Positions 14,096 through 23,080 of a DNA stretch of 35,612 bases are shown piece after piece (the stretch's first letter is position 1; the number at the start of each line of letters is the position of its first letter). The stretch is from Caulobacteraceae bacterium. GTDB lineage: Bacteria; Pseudomonadota; Alphaproteobacteria; Caulobacterales; Caulobacteraceae. Made by a program: the position numbers and the translations under genes. Under the pieces are notes generated by a model. It was not told the DNA's origin, made no database searches, and saw only the letters and a program-made list of their open reading frames with translations. The stretch covers positions 1 to 35,612 of the forward strand of contig JAFBAO010000008.1 in assembly GCA_019247715.1 (NCBI GenBank), written 5' to 3'.

Positions 14096-16792
14096 GCTCG
14101 AACCCGCAGGGCGCGCGCGGCGATCTCCTGGGGGGTGTTCCCGACCGCCGTTCCGGAGGGCGAGCGGACCCTGCCCCTGGCGCGGCTCGCAGAGGCGCGC
14201 GCGGGACGGACGGCGCCGCTGCTTCCCGAGACCTCGCCGCCGCATCGCGCGGCGCCCCGGACGAGGCGTGCGCACGGCTGGGGGTGTCGACCGGAGGGCT
14301 CTCCCCCCGCGGAGGCCGCTTCGCGGCTGACGAAGTTCGGACCGAACCGGATCGAGAACCACCAGCAGGCCTCCGTCGCCGCCGAGCTCTGGAGCCGGCT
14401 GAGGAATCCGCTGAACGGCTTGCTCCTCGCCCTCGCCGCCCTGTCGTGGTTCCTGTCGGACGTCCGCTCGGCCGTGGTCATCGCGGTGATGGTGCTGCTC
14501 AGCGTCGGGCTCGGGTTCGTCCAGGAACACCGGTCCAGCGCCGCGGCGGCCAAGCTTGCGCGCATGGTGCGGGTGCACGCCTGCGTGCGGCGGCCCGCGA
14601 GCCCCGGGGCCGACGCCGAGGGCTTCATCGAGATCCCCCTGGAAGAGGTCGTCCCGGGCGACGTGGTGCGCCTGGCCGCGGGGGACCTGGTCTCCGGCGA
14701 CCTTCGGCTGCTCACCGCCACCGACCTCTTGAACCAGTCGGCGCTCACCGGCGAATCCATCCCGGCCGAGAAGGCGGCCGAGGCGGGGCCCGACGAGGCC
14801 GACCTCTTCGCCTGCCGCAATCTCTGCTTCATGGGCGCCAGCGTGGTCAGCGGCTACGGGACCGGCGTCGTCGTCCACACCGGCCGCGCCACCTACTTTG
14901 GGAGGCTGGCCGAGAAGATCGTCGCGGCTGACGCGGTGACCAGCTTCGACAGAGGGCTGAGCAGTTTCGTCTGGCTGATGATCCGCTTCATCCTGGTGAT
15001 GACGCCGGCGGTCTTCCTGATCAACGGCTTCACCAAGCACGACTGGGTGCAGGCGCTGTTCTTCGCGGTGGCGGTCGCGGTGGGGCTGACCCCAGAGATG
15101 CTGCCCATGATCGTCACCGTGAACCTGGCGCGCGGGGCGATCGCCATGTCGAAGCGCCGGGTCATCGTCAAACGGCTGAACGCGATCCAGAATTTTGGGG
15201 CGATGGACGTACTTTGCACGGACAAGACCGGCACCCTCACCCAGGACCGGATCATTATGAAGCTGCACGTCGACGTCGAGGGCCACGAAGACGCTCGGGT
15301 GTTGGCTTACGGCTACCTGAACAGCCGGTGGCAGAGCGGGCTTCACAACCTCATGGACAAGGCGGTGCTCGAGCACGTCGAGCACGAGGGCCATCCGGTC
15401 TCGGCCGCCGACTACCGCAAGCTCGACGAAATTCCCTTCGACTTCGTCCGCCGCCGGCTCTCGGTGGTCCTGCAAAAGTCGGGCGAGCCGCCGCTGCTGA
15501 TCTGCAAGGGCGCCGTCGAGGAGATTCTGGCGGTCTGCGGACGCTACCAGATCGGCGATGCGGTCGAGGCCCTCGATCCGGCCCATGCGCCGAGGATCCA
15601 GAAGGTCGCGCAGCGTCTCAACCGCAACGGCTTCCGGGTCGTGGCCGTGGCCTGCCGTTCGCTCGAGACCGTCAAGGCGCACTATGCGCGCGAGGACGAG
15701 ACCGACCTCGTCCTGCTGGGCTTCCTCGCTTTCCTCGACCCGCCGAAGGAGACCGCCGCCGCCGCGATCGCCGACCTGCAAGCCTGTGGCGTCACGGTGA
15801 AGATCCTCACCGGCGACAACGACCTCGTAACCCGCAAGATCTGCCGGGACGTGGGCCTCAAGGTCACCGACCTGGTGCTCGGCCAGGAGCTGGAGGCGAT
15901 GAGCGACGCCGAGCTGGCGGAGCGGGCGCAGGTCGCCCAGGTCTTCGCCAAGGTGACCCCCGACCAGAAGGCGCGGGTGATCGCGGCCCTGCAAGGCGGC
16001 GGCCGGGTGGTCGGCTTCCTGGGCGACGGCGTCAACGACGGGCCGGCGCTCAGGGCGGCGGACGTGGGAGTCTCGGTCGACACGGCCGTCGACATCGCCA
16101 AGGAGTCGGCGGCGATCATCCTCTTGGAGAAGAGCCTCGGGGTGCTGAAGGACGGGGTCCTGGAAGGCCGGCGGGTCTTCGGCAACATCACCAAGTACAT
16201 CAAGATGGGCGCGAGCTCGAACTTCGGGAACATGTTCAGCGTCCTCGGCGGCTCGATCCTGCTGCCGTTCCTGCCGATGGCCCCGCTGCAGGTGCTGACC
16301 AACAACCTCCTCTACGACTTCTCCCAGACCGCGATCCCGCTGGACAATGTGGACGAGACCTATCTGGCCTCTCCGCGGCGCTGGGAGATCGGCAACATAA
16401 CCCGCTTCATGCTGTGCGTCGGCCCGATCAGCTCGATCTTCGACTACGCCACCTATTTCACCATGCTCTACGTCTTCGGCGCCTGGCGCGACCCGGCGCT
16501 CTTCCAGACCGGATGGTTCGTGGAATCGCTGCTGACCCAGACACTGATCATCCACATCATCCGCACGGCGAAGATCCCCTTCATCGAGAGCCGCGCCAGT
16601 CCGCCGCTGATCGCCACCAGTCTCATCGTCAGTGCGGTCGCCGTCGTGCTGCCGGCGACGCCGCTGGGCGCGACGCTCGGGTTCAAGCCGCTGCCATGGC
16701 TCTATTGGCCGATCGTCGCCAGCTTCCTCCTCGCCTACGCGACGCTCACCCACATGGTGAAGACCTGGTTCGTCCGCCGTTGGGGGGCCTGA
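14092..16792 (+). CDS. mgtA: Mg2+-importing P-type ATPase (MgtA/MgtB family), apparent frameshift near the N-terminus
   Basis: The natural start is the GTG at 14092, overlapping the previous stop by 4 bp. That frame gives a plausible MgtA N-terminus ending ...CARLGVSTGGLSP. At the six-C run 14303-14308 the family sequence continues in another frame (EAASRLTKFGPNRIE). Removing one C would join LGVSTGGLSP-AEAASRL. After the shift the protein is complete: ALTGES, phosphorylation site DKTGTLT (Asp codon at 15221), TGDN, GDGVNDGPAL and paired transmembrane segments, ending VRRWGA. A GTG at 14135 in the second frame would give 885 residues with an unrelated N-terminus. The family imports Mg2+ across the inner membrane using ATP. 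The shift may be a real mutation, programmed slippage or a sequencing error. Confidence 0.88.
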
Positions 16793-17217
16793 CCGGGCGG
16801 ACGGACGCCGGCCTCGCGGCCTCGCCAGCGCCGCGCCGTCAGCGGCCCTCGCCCTGGCCGGCTGTAGCGCCTGACAGAGGCGAGCCTCGCGTGACGGCCG
16901 CGCGAGATCGCGCGAGGATCGCCCTTTCACCCGGGCGCCCCGTCCCAGGCGGCGTGGCGCGCTGCGGGCCAGGCAATACGACATCTGTTGCAAGAGCATT
17001 GACGAATGATGGCGGGAGCGTACGGTAACTACCGGGTAGACGCCCGCCGCCGCGGTAGGTCTTCGGCCGAGGAGCTTGCGTCTCCTCCGAGCGGCGTCTC
17101 GACGAACGGAGCCGTGGGCGGCGACGTCGGCGCTTCACGGCAAGTGACGATTCCTCTGGAAGGCGCGCGCGGGGATCCGAGGCGGCATGCGCTCGACGGG
17201 GGCAGGGAGGCCACACG
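16793..17217. other. 425-bp gene-free region after mgtA
   Basis: No convincing ORF. It contains two small perfect inverted repeats, CGGTA-AC-TACCG near 17025 and GAGGAG-CTTGCGT-CTCCTC at 17069-17087, and a good GGGAGG ribosome-binding site for the next gene just before 17218. No sigma-factor consensus or intrinsic terminator with a T-run was found. Confidence 0.4.
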
Positions 17218-18618
17218 ATGCGTCACCTTATCGGACAGTTTCTGGTGCTGTTGGTTGCGGCCGCGGCGCCGTGGGTCCCGGCTTACGGCGCCCCCCTGAC
17301 GCCCTATCATCTGGACACGCCCGGCCAGCTCGAGGCCGAGCGGAGGGCGATCCGGATATTCCACAGGCCGGAGATTCAGTCCGCAAGAGCGAAGATCGCG
17401 CAGATGTTCGTCGCCGAACAGGAAGCGACGACGGAATCGGGGCGACAAACTCTGGACTCGGCCGTCGAAGAGCATGCCTTCGCCGGGCTGTTCTTTTCGG
17501 TGAACAACGACCCGTCCAGGCCGGCCGTCTTGTGGGCCGAAAACGCTCCGCACGCCTGGCATGGTCTGAGCGTTCCTGGAAGCCGGTTCGGGCAGGACAA
17601 CCCTGACAATATCTATCGTATAATCTTCATCGACAACGCTCACGAATACGTTCTTCACGGGGAGCCTCAGGGAGGAGTCCCCGCACAAGTCAGCTTTGAG
17701 CTGCTCGACAGCGCGCCCGGCACGATGAACAACATGGGCCACCAGATCGCGATACTGCAAAGCACCAACATGAAGTTCGATCCGGACGGCGGATTCACGA
17801 TCACCATTGGTCCTAAAGCAGCCTCGGGAAATCATTTTCAGACCGTGCCGGAGGCGCGCGCCATCTGGATCCGCGACACCCTTTCGGACTGGAACGCCCA
17901 GGCGCCCTACCGGCTTACGATTTCGGTCACCGGCGGACCCAAGACGTCGCCCGCGTCCGACGAGCAGCTCGCACGGCGTGCGGCTTCCGACATGACCAGC
18001 TTCGCTCGCTACTGGCTGGATTTCTACCCCCGGTACCTGGCCAACGCCTGGGAGGGCGCGGTGAATATCCCACCTCAACCGACCGCCAGGCCAGGCGACG
18101 CCAGCAAGGGCGGCGGCGCGAGGTGGGGTTACACGTCGGGCGCCACGGTCGACCTCAAGCGCGATGAGGCGATAGTCTTCACCGTTGATGACATGAGCGC
18201 GAAGTTCTTGGGCTGTGTCTTCGCCAATCCTTGGTGGATCACCACCGACTACGCGCACCGGAGCGGCAGCGTCAACAACGGCCAGGCGCGTCGGAATGCT
18301 GACGGCACGACCACCTACGTCATAGCCGCAGAAGATCCGGGCGTTGCGAATTGGATCGACACCAGCGGCCTGAGCCGGGGAGAGATTCTGCTGCGCTGGC
18401 AGGGGCTCCAGGGCGCTTTGCCGCCATCAAACACAATGACGACAGAAGGCTTTCTGGTGCGAAACGAGCAGGCCGTCAGCCTGAAGACGGTCCGGGACGG
18501 GCGCGTCGTTCCCCTTTCACAAGTCAGAACGCTCTATCCGGCGCTGACGGAGAGTCCCTCTCAGCGGGCGAAGGCGCTCGCCACGAGGCTGGCCGGTTAC
18601 GAGCGACGGCTTCGGTGA
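17218..18618 (+). CDS. Exported DUF1214-type protein of unknown function
   Basis: 466 residues with a signal peptide: MRHLIGQFLVLLVAAAAPW, with a cleavage site expected after AYGA near residue 25. The C-terminal half carries the DUF1214 signature: a Tyr-rich ARYWLDFYPRYLANAWEGAV segment, then FTVDDMSAKFLGCVFANPWWITTDYAHR and the closing DPGVANWIDTSGLSRGEILLRWQG. These proteins are exported and often occur with hydrolases or lipid/steroid genes, but the activity is unknown. Start ATG 17218 is preceded by GGGAGG. It ends 16 bp from the convergent TetR gene, which may regulate it or the divergent genes. Confidence 0.8.
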   Translation: MRHLIGQFLVLLVAAAAPWVPAYGAPLTPYHLDTPGQLEAERRAIRIFHRPEIQSARAKIAQMFVAEQEATTESGRQTLDSAVEEHAFAGLFFSVNNDPSRPAVLWAENAPHAWHGLSVPGSRFGQDNPDNIYRIIFIDNAHEYVLHGEPQGGVPAQVSFELLDSAPGTMNNMGHQIAILQSTNMKFDPDGGFTITIGPKAASGNHFQTVPEARAIWIRDTLSDWNAQAPYRLTISVTGGPKTSPASDEQLARRAASDMTSFARYWLDFYPRYLANAWEGAVNIPPQPTARPGDASKGGGARWGYTSGATVDLKRDEAIVFTVDDMSAKFLGCVFANPWWITTDYAHRSGSVNNGQARRNADGTTTYVIAAEDPGVANWIDTSGLSRGEILLRWQGLQGALPPSNTMTTEGFLVRNEQAVSLKTVRDGRVVPLSQVRTLYPALTESPSQRAKALATRLAGYERRLR

Positions 18619-18634
18619 CGCCTCGCGGGTCCGA

Positions 18635-19210
18635 TCAGTCCGGTTTCAAAGCCGCCGTGAGGCCCGCGACCAAGGTGTCGATGGCGCCGTCGAGCTCCGG
18701 GCTTTCAGCCAGCGGCTCGGTCCCGCCGGCTCGACGGCAGAGTTCCGCGGTTCTGAGCGCGCCGGAGATGAACACTCGAACCGTGAAGACCGCCTGCTCG
18801 GCCTCGTCGTCCCCGAAGCCTGCGCGGACGAGCAGATCGTGCAGGTATTGGTGGGGCCGACCGTAGGCGCGCCGCCAGGGTCCGGGCGACCCCGCCAGCA
18901 CGTCCGACCCAGGGAAGGCGCTGAAGGTGGCGACCGTCCCCTTGATCAGGCTGCGCAGCTGCTCCTGCCAAGACCCCTGCTTCGGCAGCGGCGTTGCGTC
19001 GACGATCACCTGGCCGACCAGCTGCAGCAGCTCCTCCTTGTTGGCGACATAGTAGTACGCGGCGCCGGGCGCGACGCCGAGGTGCTTGGCCAGACTGCGC
19101 ATGGTGACGCCGTCGATCCCGTCTCTCTGAACCAGAGCGAGCGCCGCACGGACGATTTCGTCGATGGTCAGCTGTGGACGTACGGAAGATCGCGCAGGTT
19201 CGCTCGCCAT
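18635..19210 (-). CDS. TetR-family transcriptional regulator
   Basis: 191 residues from the ATG at 19210. The N-terminal helix-turn-helix is LTIDEIVRAALALVQRDGIDGVTMRSLAKHLGVAPGAAYYYVANKEELLQLV, the TetR pattern with the usual 'YYYV-x-NKEEL' ending. The C-terminal domain (LRSLIKGTVATFSAFPG...GALRTAELCRRAGG) is a helical ligand-binding/dimerisation domain of unknown ligand. No good Shine-Dalgarno is visible; an upstream in-frame ATG at 19288 is an alternative. It is divergent from a second TetR gene at 19494; the 283 bp between contain CGATCG-AC-CGATCG (about 19309-19322), a possible operator. Its 3' end is 16 bp from the DUF1214 gene. Confidence 0.85.
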   Translation of the reverse strand: MASEPARSSVRPQLTIDEIVRAALALVQRDGIDGVTMRSLAKHLGVAPGAAYYYVANKEELLQLVGQVIVDATPLPKQGSWQEQLRSLIKGTVATFSAFPGSDVLAGSPGPWRRAYGRPHQYLHDLLVRAGFGDDEAEQAVFTVRVFISGALRTAELCRRAGGTEPLAESPELDGAIDTLVAGLTAALKPD

Positions 19211-19308
19211 CGGGCGACCATAGCATGGGCTCGGCGCTCGCCGCACCCGGCTCGCCTCCTTCCCGCCCGACGCTTCCTCAGCCGCCATAGATCTGACCGG
19301 CGTCGCCT

Positions 19309-19322
19309 CACGATCGACCGAT
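19309..19322. promoter_or_regulatory. Possible TetR operator
   Basis: CGATCGACCGATCG, two CGATCG half-sites separated by AC, in the intergenic region between two divergently starting TetR genes. Symmetry and position suit an operator for either regulator, but palindromes this short are common in GC-rich DNA. Confidence 0.25.
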
Positions 19323-19493
19323 CGCTGCAGCGTCAAGAGGGTCTGCTTGAGCCTCGTTCGACACGGGGCGCGGCCCTGGCCGGAGGTTTTCCCCGCGAAG
19401 ATCGCCGAAATTACGCTTGCGCCGCCTTGACGCGGCCTGCCCCCTCACGTTGGCTTGGCCGCGCGAGAAAGGGCCATCACGGAAGGGAGAAGC

Positions 19494-20342
19494 GTGCCGG
19501 GTCACGATTCCAAACGACGGTCGCCGGTCAATTCGGCGCCGGTCAAATCGGTTCCGGTCAAATCGGTTCCGGGCGCCCCCGGCTACGGCCGCGCCGCGGC
19601 GACGCCCCCCAAGCATCATTTCCGCGCCGGCGGACGTTCGCTTTCTGTCCCGGACGAGCCCAGCCGCCCGTCCGACAAGCCCCGGGCGGCTGGACGGCGC
19701 GCCGCGCCGGCGCCCAGCAAGGCGCTGGTCGGCCGGCGCATCCAGCAACGCGAAGCAACCCGGGCCCGCATCATCAGCGCCGCGCGCACGGTGTTCGCCA
19801 GCCAGAAGTTCCACTTCAGCACCGTCGACGACATCGCGGCGGGCGCCCGCGTCAGCCGGGCCACTTTCTACAACCATTTTCGCGGCAAGGAAGAAGTGCT
19901 CGGCGCAATCATCATGCAAGAGCACTTACCGTCCATAGACAAATACCATGAAATACTCGACGCCGGGCGCGTTGACCTAGAGTTCATGACGAACTGGGTC
20001 ATGCAAGTGGTCAAGCTATACAAGCGCAAGCGCCGCTGGTTGTTCAGTTTCTACGTCGTATGTGACATCTACGACGACATGACGAGCTATTTTTCGGATA
20101 CGCGAGACGAGGAGATCGACATCCTCGGCCGGCGATTTTCGGCCTTCAACATTCCGCAGGACGGCTCACGCGCCGCGGACCGCAGGCGCACACGCGCCCA
20201 CCTCATGCTCTATCAGATCGAGCAGTTCGCGCTCCACGTGGTGCTCCCCGGTTGGCGGATGGACCTTGAGGAGGGGTGCGCTGCGGTGGCCGAACAATTC
20301 CTGGCGTTCGTCTCCGAGGGCGAGCCGCAGGTGGTCGGCTGA
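19494..20342 (+). CDS. TetR-family regulator with 80-residue low-complexity N-terminal extension
   Basis: 282 residues from the GTG at 19494, chosen because AAGGGAG lies about 6 nt upstream. Residues 1-80 are Pro/Arg/Ala-rich and disordered-looking, with an in-frame repeat SAPVKSVPVKSVPG. The TetR domain begins at about 80: QQREATRARIISAARTVFAS, then STVDDIAAGARVSRATFYNHFRGKEEVLGAII (109-140), a canonical helix-turn-helix. The C-terminal domain is helical (WVMQVVKLYKRKRRWLFSFY, YQIEQFALHVVLPGW). Ligand unknown. A start nearer the HTH cannot be excluded. The cupin gene lies 211 bp downstream. Confidence 0.85.
   Translation: MPGHDSKRRSPVNSAPVKSVPVKSVPGAPGYGRAAATPPKHHFRAGGRSLSVPDEPSRPSDKPRAAGRRAAPAPSKALVGRRIQQREATRARIISAARTVFASQKFHFSTVDDIAAGARVSRATFYNHFRGKEEVLGAIIMQEHLPSIDKYHEILDAGRVDLEFMTNWVMQVVKLYKRKRRWLFSFYVVCDIYDDMTSYFSDTRDEEIDILGRRFSAFNIPQDGSRAADRRRTRAHLMLYQIEQFALHVVLPGWRMDLEEGCAAVAEQFLAFVSEGEPQVVG
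19524..19568 (+). repeat. Three 15-bp tandem repeats (CCGGTCAAATCGGTT)
   Basis: Units at 19524-19538, 19539-19553 and 19554-19568; the last two are identical and the first has three changes. They lie inside the 5' coding region of the TetR gene and encode the repeated Pro-Val-Lys/Asn-Ser. Unit length is a multiple of three, so copy-number change would keep the frame. Confidence 0.75.
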
Positions 20343-20435
20343 GAAGCGGATCGGCCGCCGAAAGCGGGCTGGCCGCCTGACTGCCTTCGGCCGGTCGCCG
20401 GAAATGGCGTCGCCGCACGCGTCCTGAGCCTGACC

Positions 20436-20486
20436 AATTCGATGTTCGCCTTCGCCCCGCCCCCGAAATCAGGCGAACTTCGAATT
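20436..20486. repeat. Inverted repeat C (member 3 of the family)
   Basis: AATTCGATGTTCGCCT at 20436-20451 and AGGCGAACTTCGAATT at 20471-20486; 15 of 16 positions pair, with a 19-nt loop. It lies between the TetR gene and the cupin gene. The arm resembles those of repeats A and B, 16.5 kb away. Confidence 0.7.
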
Positions 20487-20553
20487 CACCACACCGGGCG
20501 AACGGCTGTAATCTGCCGTCAACCGGCAGCCCGGCCCGGTTATGGAGGAAACC

Positions 20554-21060
20554 ATGGACGCCGAAGCAGGCATCAGGATCTATCGGGGCGTCGAGGCCCC
20601 AGCGTTGCTGGACACGGACTGCCTCACCCTGGTTCCAGGCGATGAACTGCAGACGCGGGGCTCGGAAAAGCTGCGCGAGGCCGGGTTCGGCGAAGGGAGC
20701 GAGGCCAGGGTGCTCGTCAACATGCCCGGCTTCAGCCTGGTCTATCTGTGGTTCAAGGAAAACTTCCCGCTGCCGCTTCACAGCCACGAGGTGGACTGCC
20801 TCTACCATGTGGTCGCCGGTTCGCTCGAGCTCGGGAACGAGACGCTCGGTCCGCGCGACTGTTTCTTCGTCCCCGCCGACGTCCCCTACGCCTACCGGGC
20901 CGGGCCTAGGGGCGTGGAGGTGCTGGAGTTCCGCCACGCGACGCAATTCGAGTACCGCCACCACGTCCGGAACAGCGCCTTCTACGACAAGGCCGAGAAG
21001 ACCGTCGCCGCCAACCTGGACGCCTGGCGCGGCGCCAAGAGACCATCCGAACACACCTAA
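20554..21060 (+). CDS. Cupin-domain protein
   Basis: 168 residues from the ATG at 20554, with GGAGG 5 nt upstream (this excludes the ATG at 20542, which is part of that site). The single cupin barrel has first motif PLPLHSHEVDCLYHVVAGSLEL, with His76 and His78, and second motif GPRDCFFVPADVPYAYRAG. The usual metal-binding Glu of motif 1 and His of motif 2 are not at their normal places (Cys/Leu and Tyr instead), so metal binding may be altered or absent. Substrate unknown; it could be a small-molecule sensor or an isomerase/dioxygenase-like enzyme. A strong hairpin follows at 21077-21110. Confidence 0.75.
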   Translation: MDAEAGIRIYRGVEAPALLDTDCLTLVPGDELQTRGSEKLREAGFGEGSEARVLVNMPGFSLVYLWFKENFPLPLHSHEVDCLYHVVAGSLELGNETLGPRDCFFVPADVPYAYRAGPRGVEVLEFRHATQFEYRHHVRNSAFYDKAEKTVAANLDAWRGAKRPSEHT

Positions 21061-21076
21061 GGCGGCAGGATGCGGA

Positions 21077-21110
21077 CTTGCGCCGACCCCGCCGGGCGGC
21101 GCGGCGCAAG
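21077..21110 (+). terminator. Terminator-like hairpin after the cupin gene
   Basis: CTTGCGCCG at 21077-21085 pairs perfectly with CGGCGCAAG at 21102-21110, and the 16-nt loop holds further pairing (CCGCC/GGCGG). The hairpin lies 17 bp after the cupin stop. No T-run follows, so termination efficiency is uncertain. Confidence 0.4.
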
Positions 21111-21289
21111 CGGCTGAACCTTGCTCCGCGATATCGGGCTTCTTCCTAGACTGGACCGCCGTCCGAACGTGGTGAGCGACTTGCTGTGAAATACTTCGCG
21201 ACGACTGGGCGCAGGCGGTTCGTAAACTCAGCGTTAGGACTAGGCGGGCATTCTTCCGGCAGCTCACGGCATCCACCAGGGCGGTCTGC

Positions 21290-22669
21290 ATGGGGCCATC
21301 GCGCGGAGCGTCCGCCGCACCAATCGAGCACGCCTCGGCGCCTCTGCTGGCGCGCCTGACCGATGGGGCGCGTCGGCTGCTTGGCGCCGAAAACACCCGG
21401 CCGGTCGGCGGCATATCAAAGACGCGCTCTTCCCCAGGCGCGCAGCCGGAACTCGTGGTTCCGTTGAGTTCGTTTCAATTGGTCGGCCTCACCGAGGTCC
21501 AGGCGACGCTCGCGGACCGCTGGCCGGCGTTGTCCGACAAGGTCCACCAGATCGCCCGCAACACCATCTCCAGGCATCTCATGCGCGGCGACGTGTTCGA
21601 GCAGCACGGTGAGGACAGCTATCTGGTGCTGTTCGCCAGCCTCGGGGCCGCCGAAGCCGAATTCAAGAGCCGGGTCATCACCCATGAAATCGCCCGCCAC
21701 CTGCTGGGCGAGGGCGAGGCGGTCGGGCTTGGGGTGACGGCCAAGTGCACGGAGATCTCGGCGTCGGCGCTGGCCGCCGCCACCTGCCACGGGGTCCTGA
21801 CAGAAGCTCTCGAGCGCGCCCGGCCGCCCTCGGACCCCTCCCCGACCGACCTTAGCCCAGCCGCCAAGGATGGATTTCCGGACGATAGACCGGAGCGCGG
21901 CCCAGGCGGCGCATCGCCTGTCTCCGCCGCGGGCGAAGGCGAGGCCGAGGCGGCGCCCAAGATGATCGCCTACAGCCCCATCTGGGACGTGGGCCAGATG
22001 ACTCTCCTGCGCTTTCGCGGCGCGCCCCGGACCGCCGCGCTCGGCGAGCCCGGCGACCGCTCGTTCGAGGCGGAGGCCTTCAAGATCGATCTCGAGTTGA
22101 TCTTCGCGGCAGCGGACGACCTGCGCTCCCTGGCCAGCCACGGGCGGCGCCTGCCCGTCAGCCTCGCGATCCGCCACTCCAGCCTGGGCTCGGGCAGCCA
22201 GCGCATGGAACTGCGCCGGGCCCTGGGAGAGATCCCGTCGGAGCTTCGCAAGCTGCTCACGGTGGAGATCTGCCGTCCCGAGCAGGAGTTCTGGACCTTC
22301 TCCTGCAAGGCCTTCCTGGAAATGACCCGCCCCCTTGGAATCAGCTTCTCTGCGATGATCGAACTGGAGCGGCCACGCGCGATTCCGCCGCCGGGTTCAT
22401 GGCTGCGCTACGTCGCCGCCACGGCGTGCGGCCACGGGCGTTCCGAAGCGGAGATGCTGACGTTGCTGACCGCCTTCGGGGCCAGGAGCCGCGCCCTGGG
22501 CGTTGACTGTGCCGCCTACGATCTCGAGTCGCGCTCGCTGGTCCTGGGCGCGGTGGGCGCCGGATTCCGGTTTCTCGCGGGCCGCGCCATCCATCCGGAG
22601 ACCGCGAGCATCGCCAAGGCCTTGCGGTTCGAACCCTTGGATCTCTATTCGGATCTCAGGCGAAGCTGA
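21290..22669 (+). CDS. Degenerate GGDEF/EAL-like protein, probably catalytically inactive
   Basis: 459 residues, no signal peptide. Residues about 60-175 resemble a GGDEF domain: VHQIARNTISRHLMRGDVFEQHGEDSYLVLFASL follows the fold up to the active-site turn, but the GGDEF position reads HGEDS (106-110). A linker rich in Pro/Gly/Asp (about 177-222) leads to an EAL-like region (225-459) beginning AYSPIWDVGQMTLLRFRG, where the EAL motif is lost (LLRF), followed by VSLAIRHSSLG and LTVEICRPEQ. Both catalytic centres therefore look lost; it may bind c-di-GMP or act as a scaffold. Its place beside receivers and a chemosensory operon fits a signalling role. I judge the domain call from pattern only. 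Confidence 0.6.
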   Translation: MGPSRGASAAPIEHASAPLLARLTDGARRLLGAENTRPVGGISKTRSSPGAQPELVVPLSSFQLVGLTEVQATLADRWPALSDKVHQIARNTISRHLMRGDVFEQHGEDSYLVLFASLGAAEAEFKSRVITHEIARHLLGEGEAVGLGVTAKCTEISASALAAATCHGVLTEALERARPPSDPSPTDLSPAAKDGFPDDRPERGPGGASPVSAAGEGEAEAAPKMIAYSPIWDVGQMTLLRFRGAPRTAALGEPGDRSFEAEAFKIDLELIFAAADDLRSLASHGRRLPVSLAIRHSSLGSGSQRMELRRALGEIPSELRKLLTVEICRPEQEFWTFSCKAFLEMTRPLGISFSAMIELERPRAIPPPGSWLRYVAATACGHGRSEAEMLTLLTAFGARSRALGVDCAAYDLESRSLVLGAVGAGFRFLAGRAIHPETASIAKALRFEPLDLYSDLRRS

Positions 22670-22680
22670 GCCCGAGCGAA

Positions 22681-23055
22681 CTAGACTTCGCCGGCCAGGC
22701 AGATCTCCACCGCGTCCATCAGGTCGGCCTGGCGAATGGGTTTGGCCAGGGTCTGGGTCGCGCCCAGCTGGCTGGCTAGCGTGAGAAAAAGCTCGCCCCC
22801 TTTGCTGCCGCCGCCCGACATGGCGATGATCGGAACCTCGGCATCGAGACGGCGGAGCGCGCCCAGGGTCTCGATGCCCTCCCGATTTGGCATGATGATG
22901 TCGGTCAGAACGAGATCGACCGGCCTCTCCTTGAAGACCGCCACCGCCTGATCGCCATCGCCGGCCTCCATGACGGTATGACCGGCCTTCTCCAACATGG
23001 CGCGCAAGGTCCGCCTCAGCGCAGGCTCGTCATCGACGACCAGGATGCAAGACAT
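22681..23055 (-). CDS. Stand-alone response regulator receiver (CheY-like)
   Basis: 124 residues, one REC domain and nothing else. Acidic pair VVDDE (6-10), phosphoacceptor Asp52 in LVLTDIIMP, Ser/Thr switch region IIAMSGGG and the conserved Lys in TLAKPI. It has no output domain, so it must act through protein contacts or as a phosphate shuttle. It follows the next receiver gene by 25 bp on the same strand, so the two probably form one transcript. Its stop is 11 bp from the convergent GGDEF/EAL-like gene. Confidence 0.9.
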   Translation of the reverse strand: MSCILVVDDEPALRRTLRAMLEKAGHTVMEAGDGDQAVAVFKERPVDLVLTDIIMPNREGIETLGALRRLDAEVPIIAMSGGGSKGGELFLTLASQLGATQTLAKPIRQADLMDAVEICLAGEV

Positions 23056-23080
23056 CGGTCGATCCTCTTCTCCATCGCGC

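Noticed and set aside
12443..16999. 1,518-residue open frame on the minus strand
   Set aside because: It is antisense to the PPDK-like and MgtA genes, which carry clear motifs. Its composition is the Arg/Gly/Asp/Glu-rich kind produced by GC-rich coding on the other strand.
17029..18258. 409-residue open frame on the minus strand
   Set aside because: Antisense to the DUF1214 gene, which has a signal peptide and family motifs.
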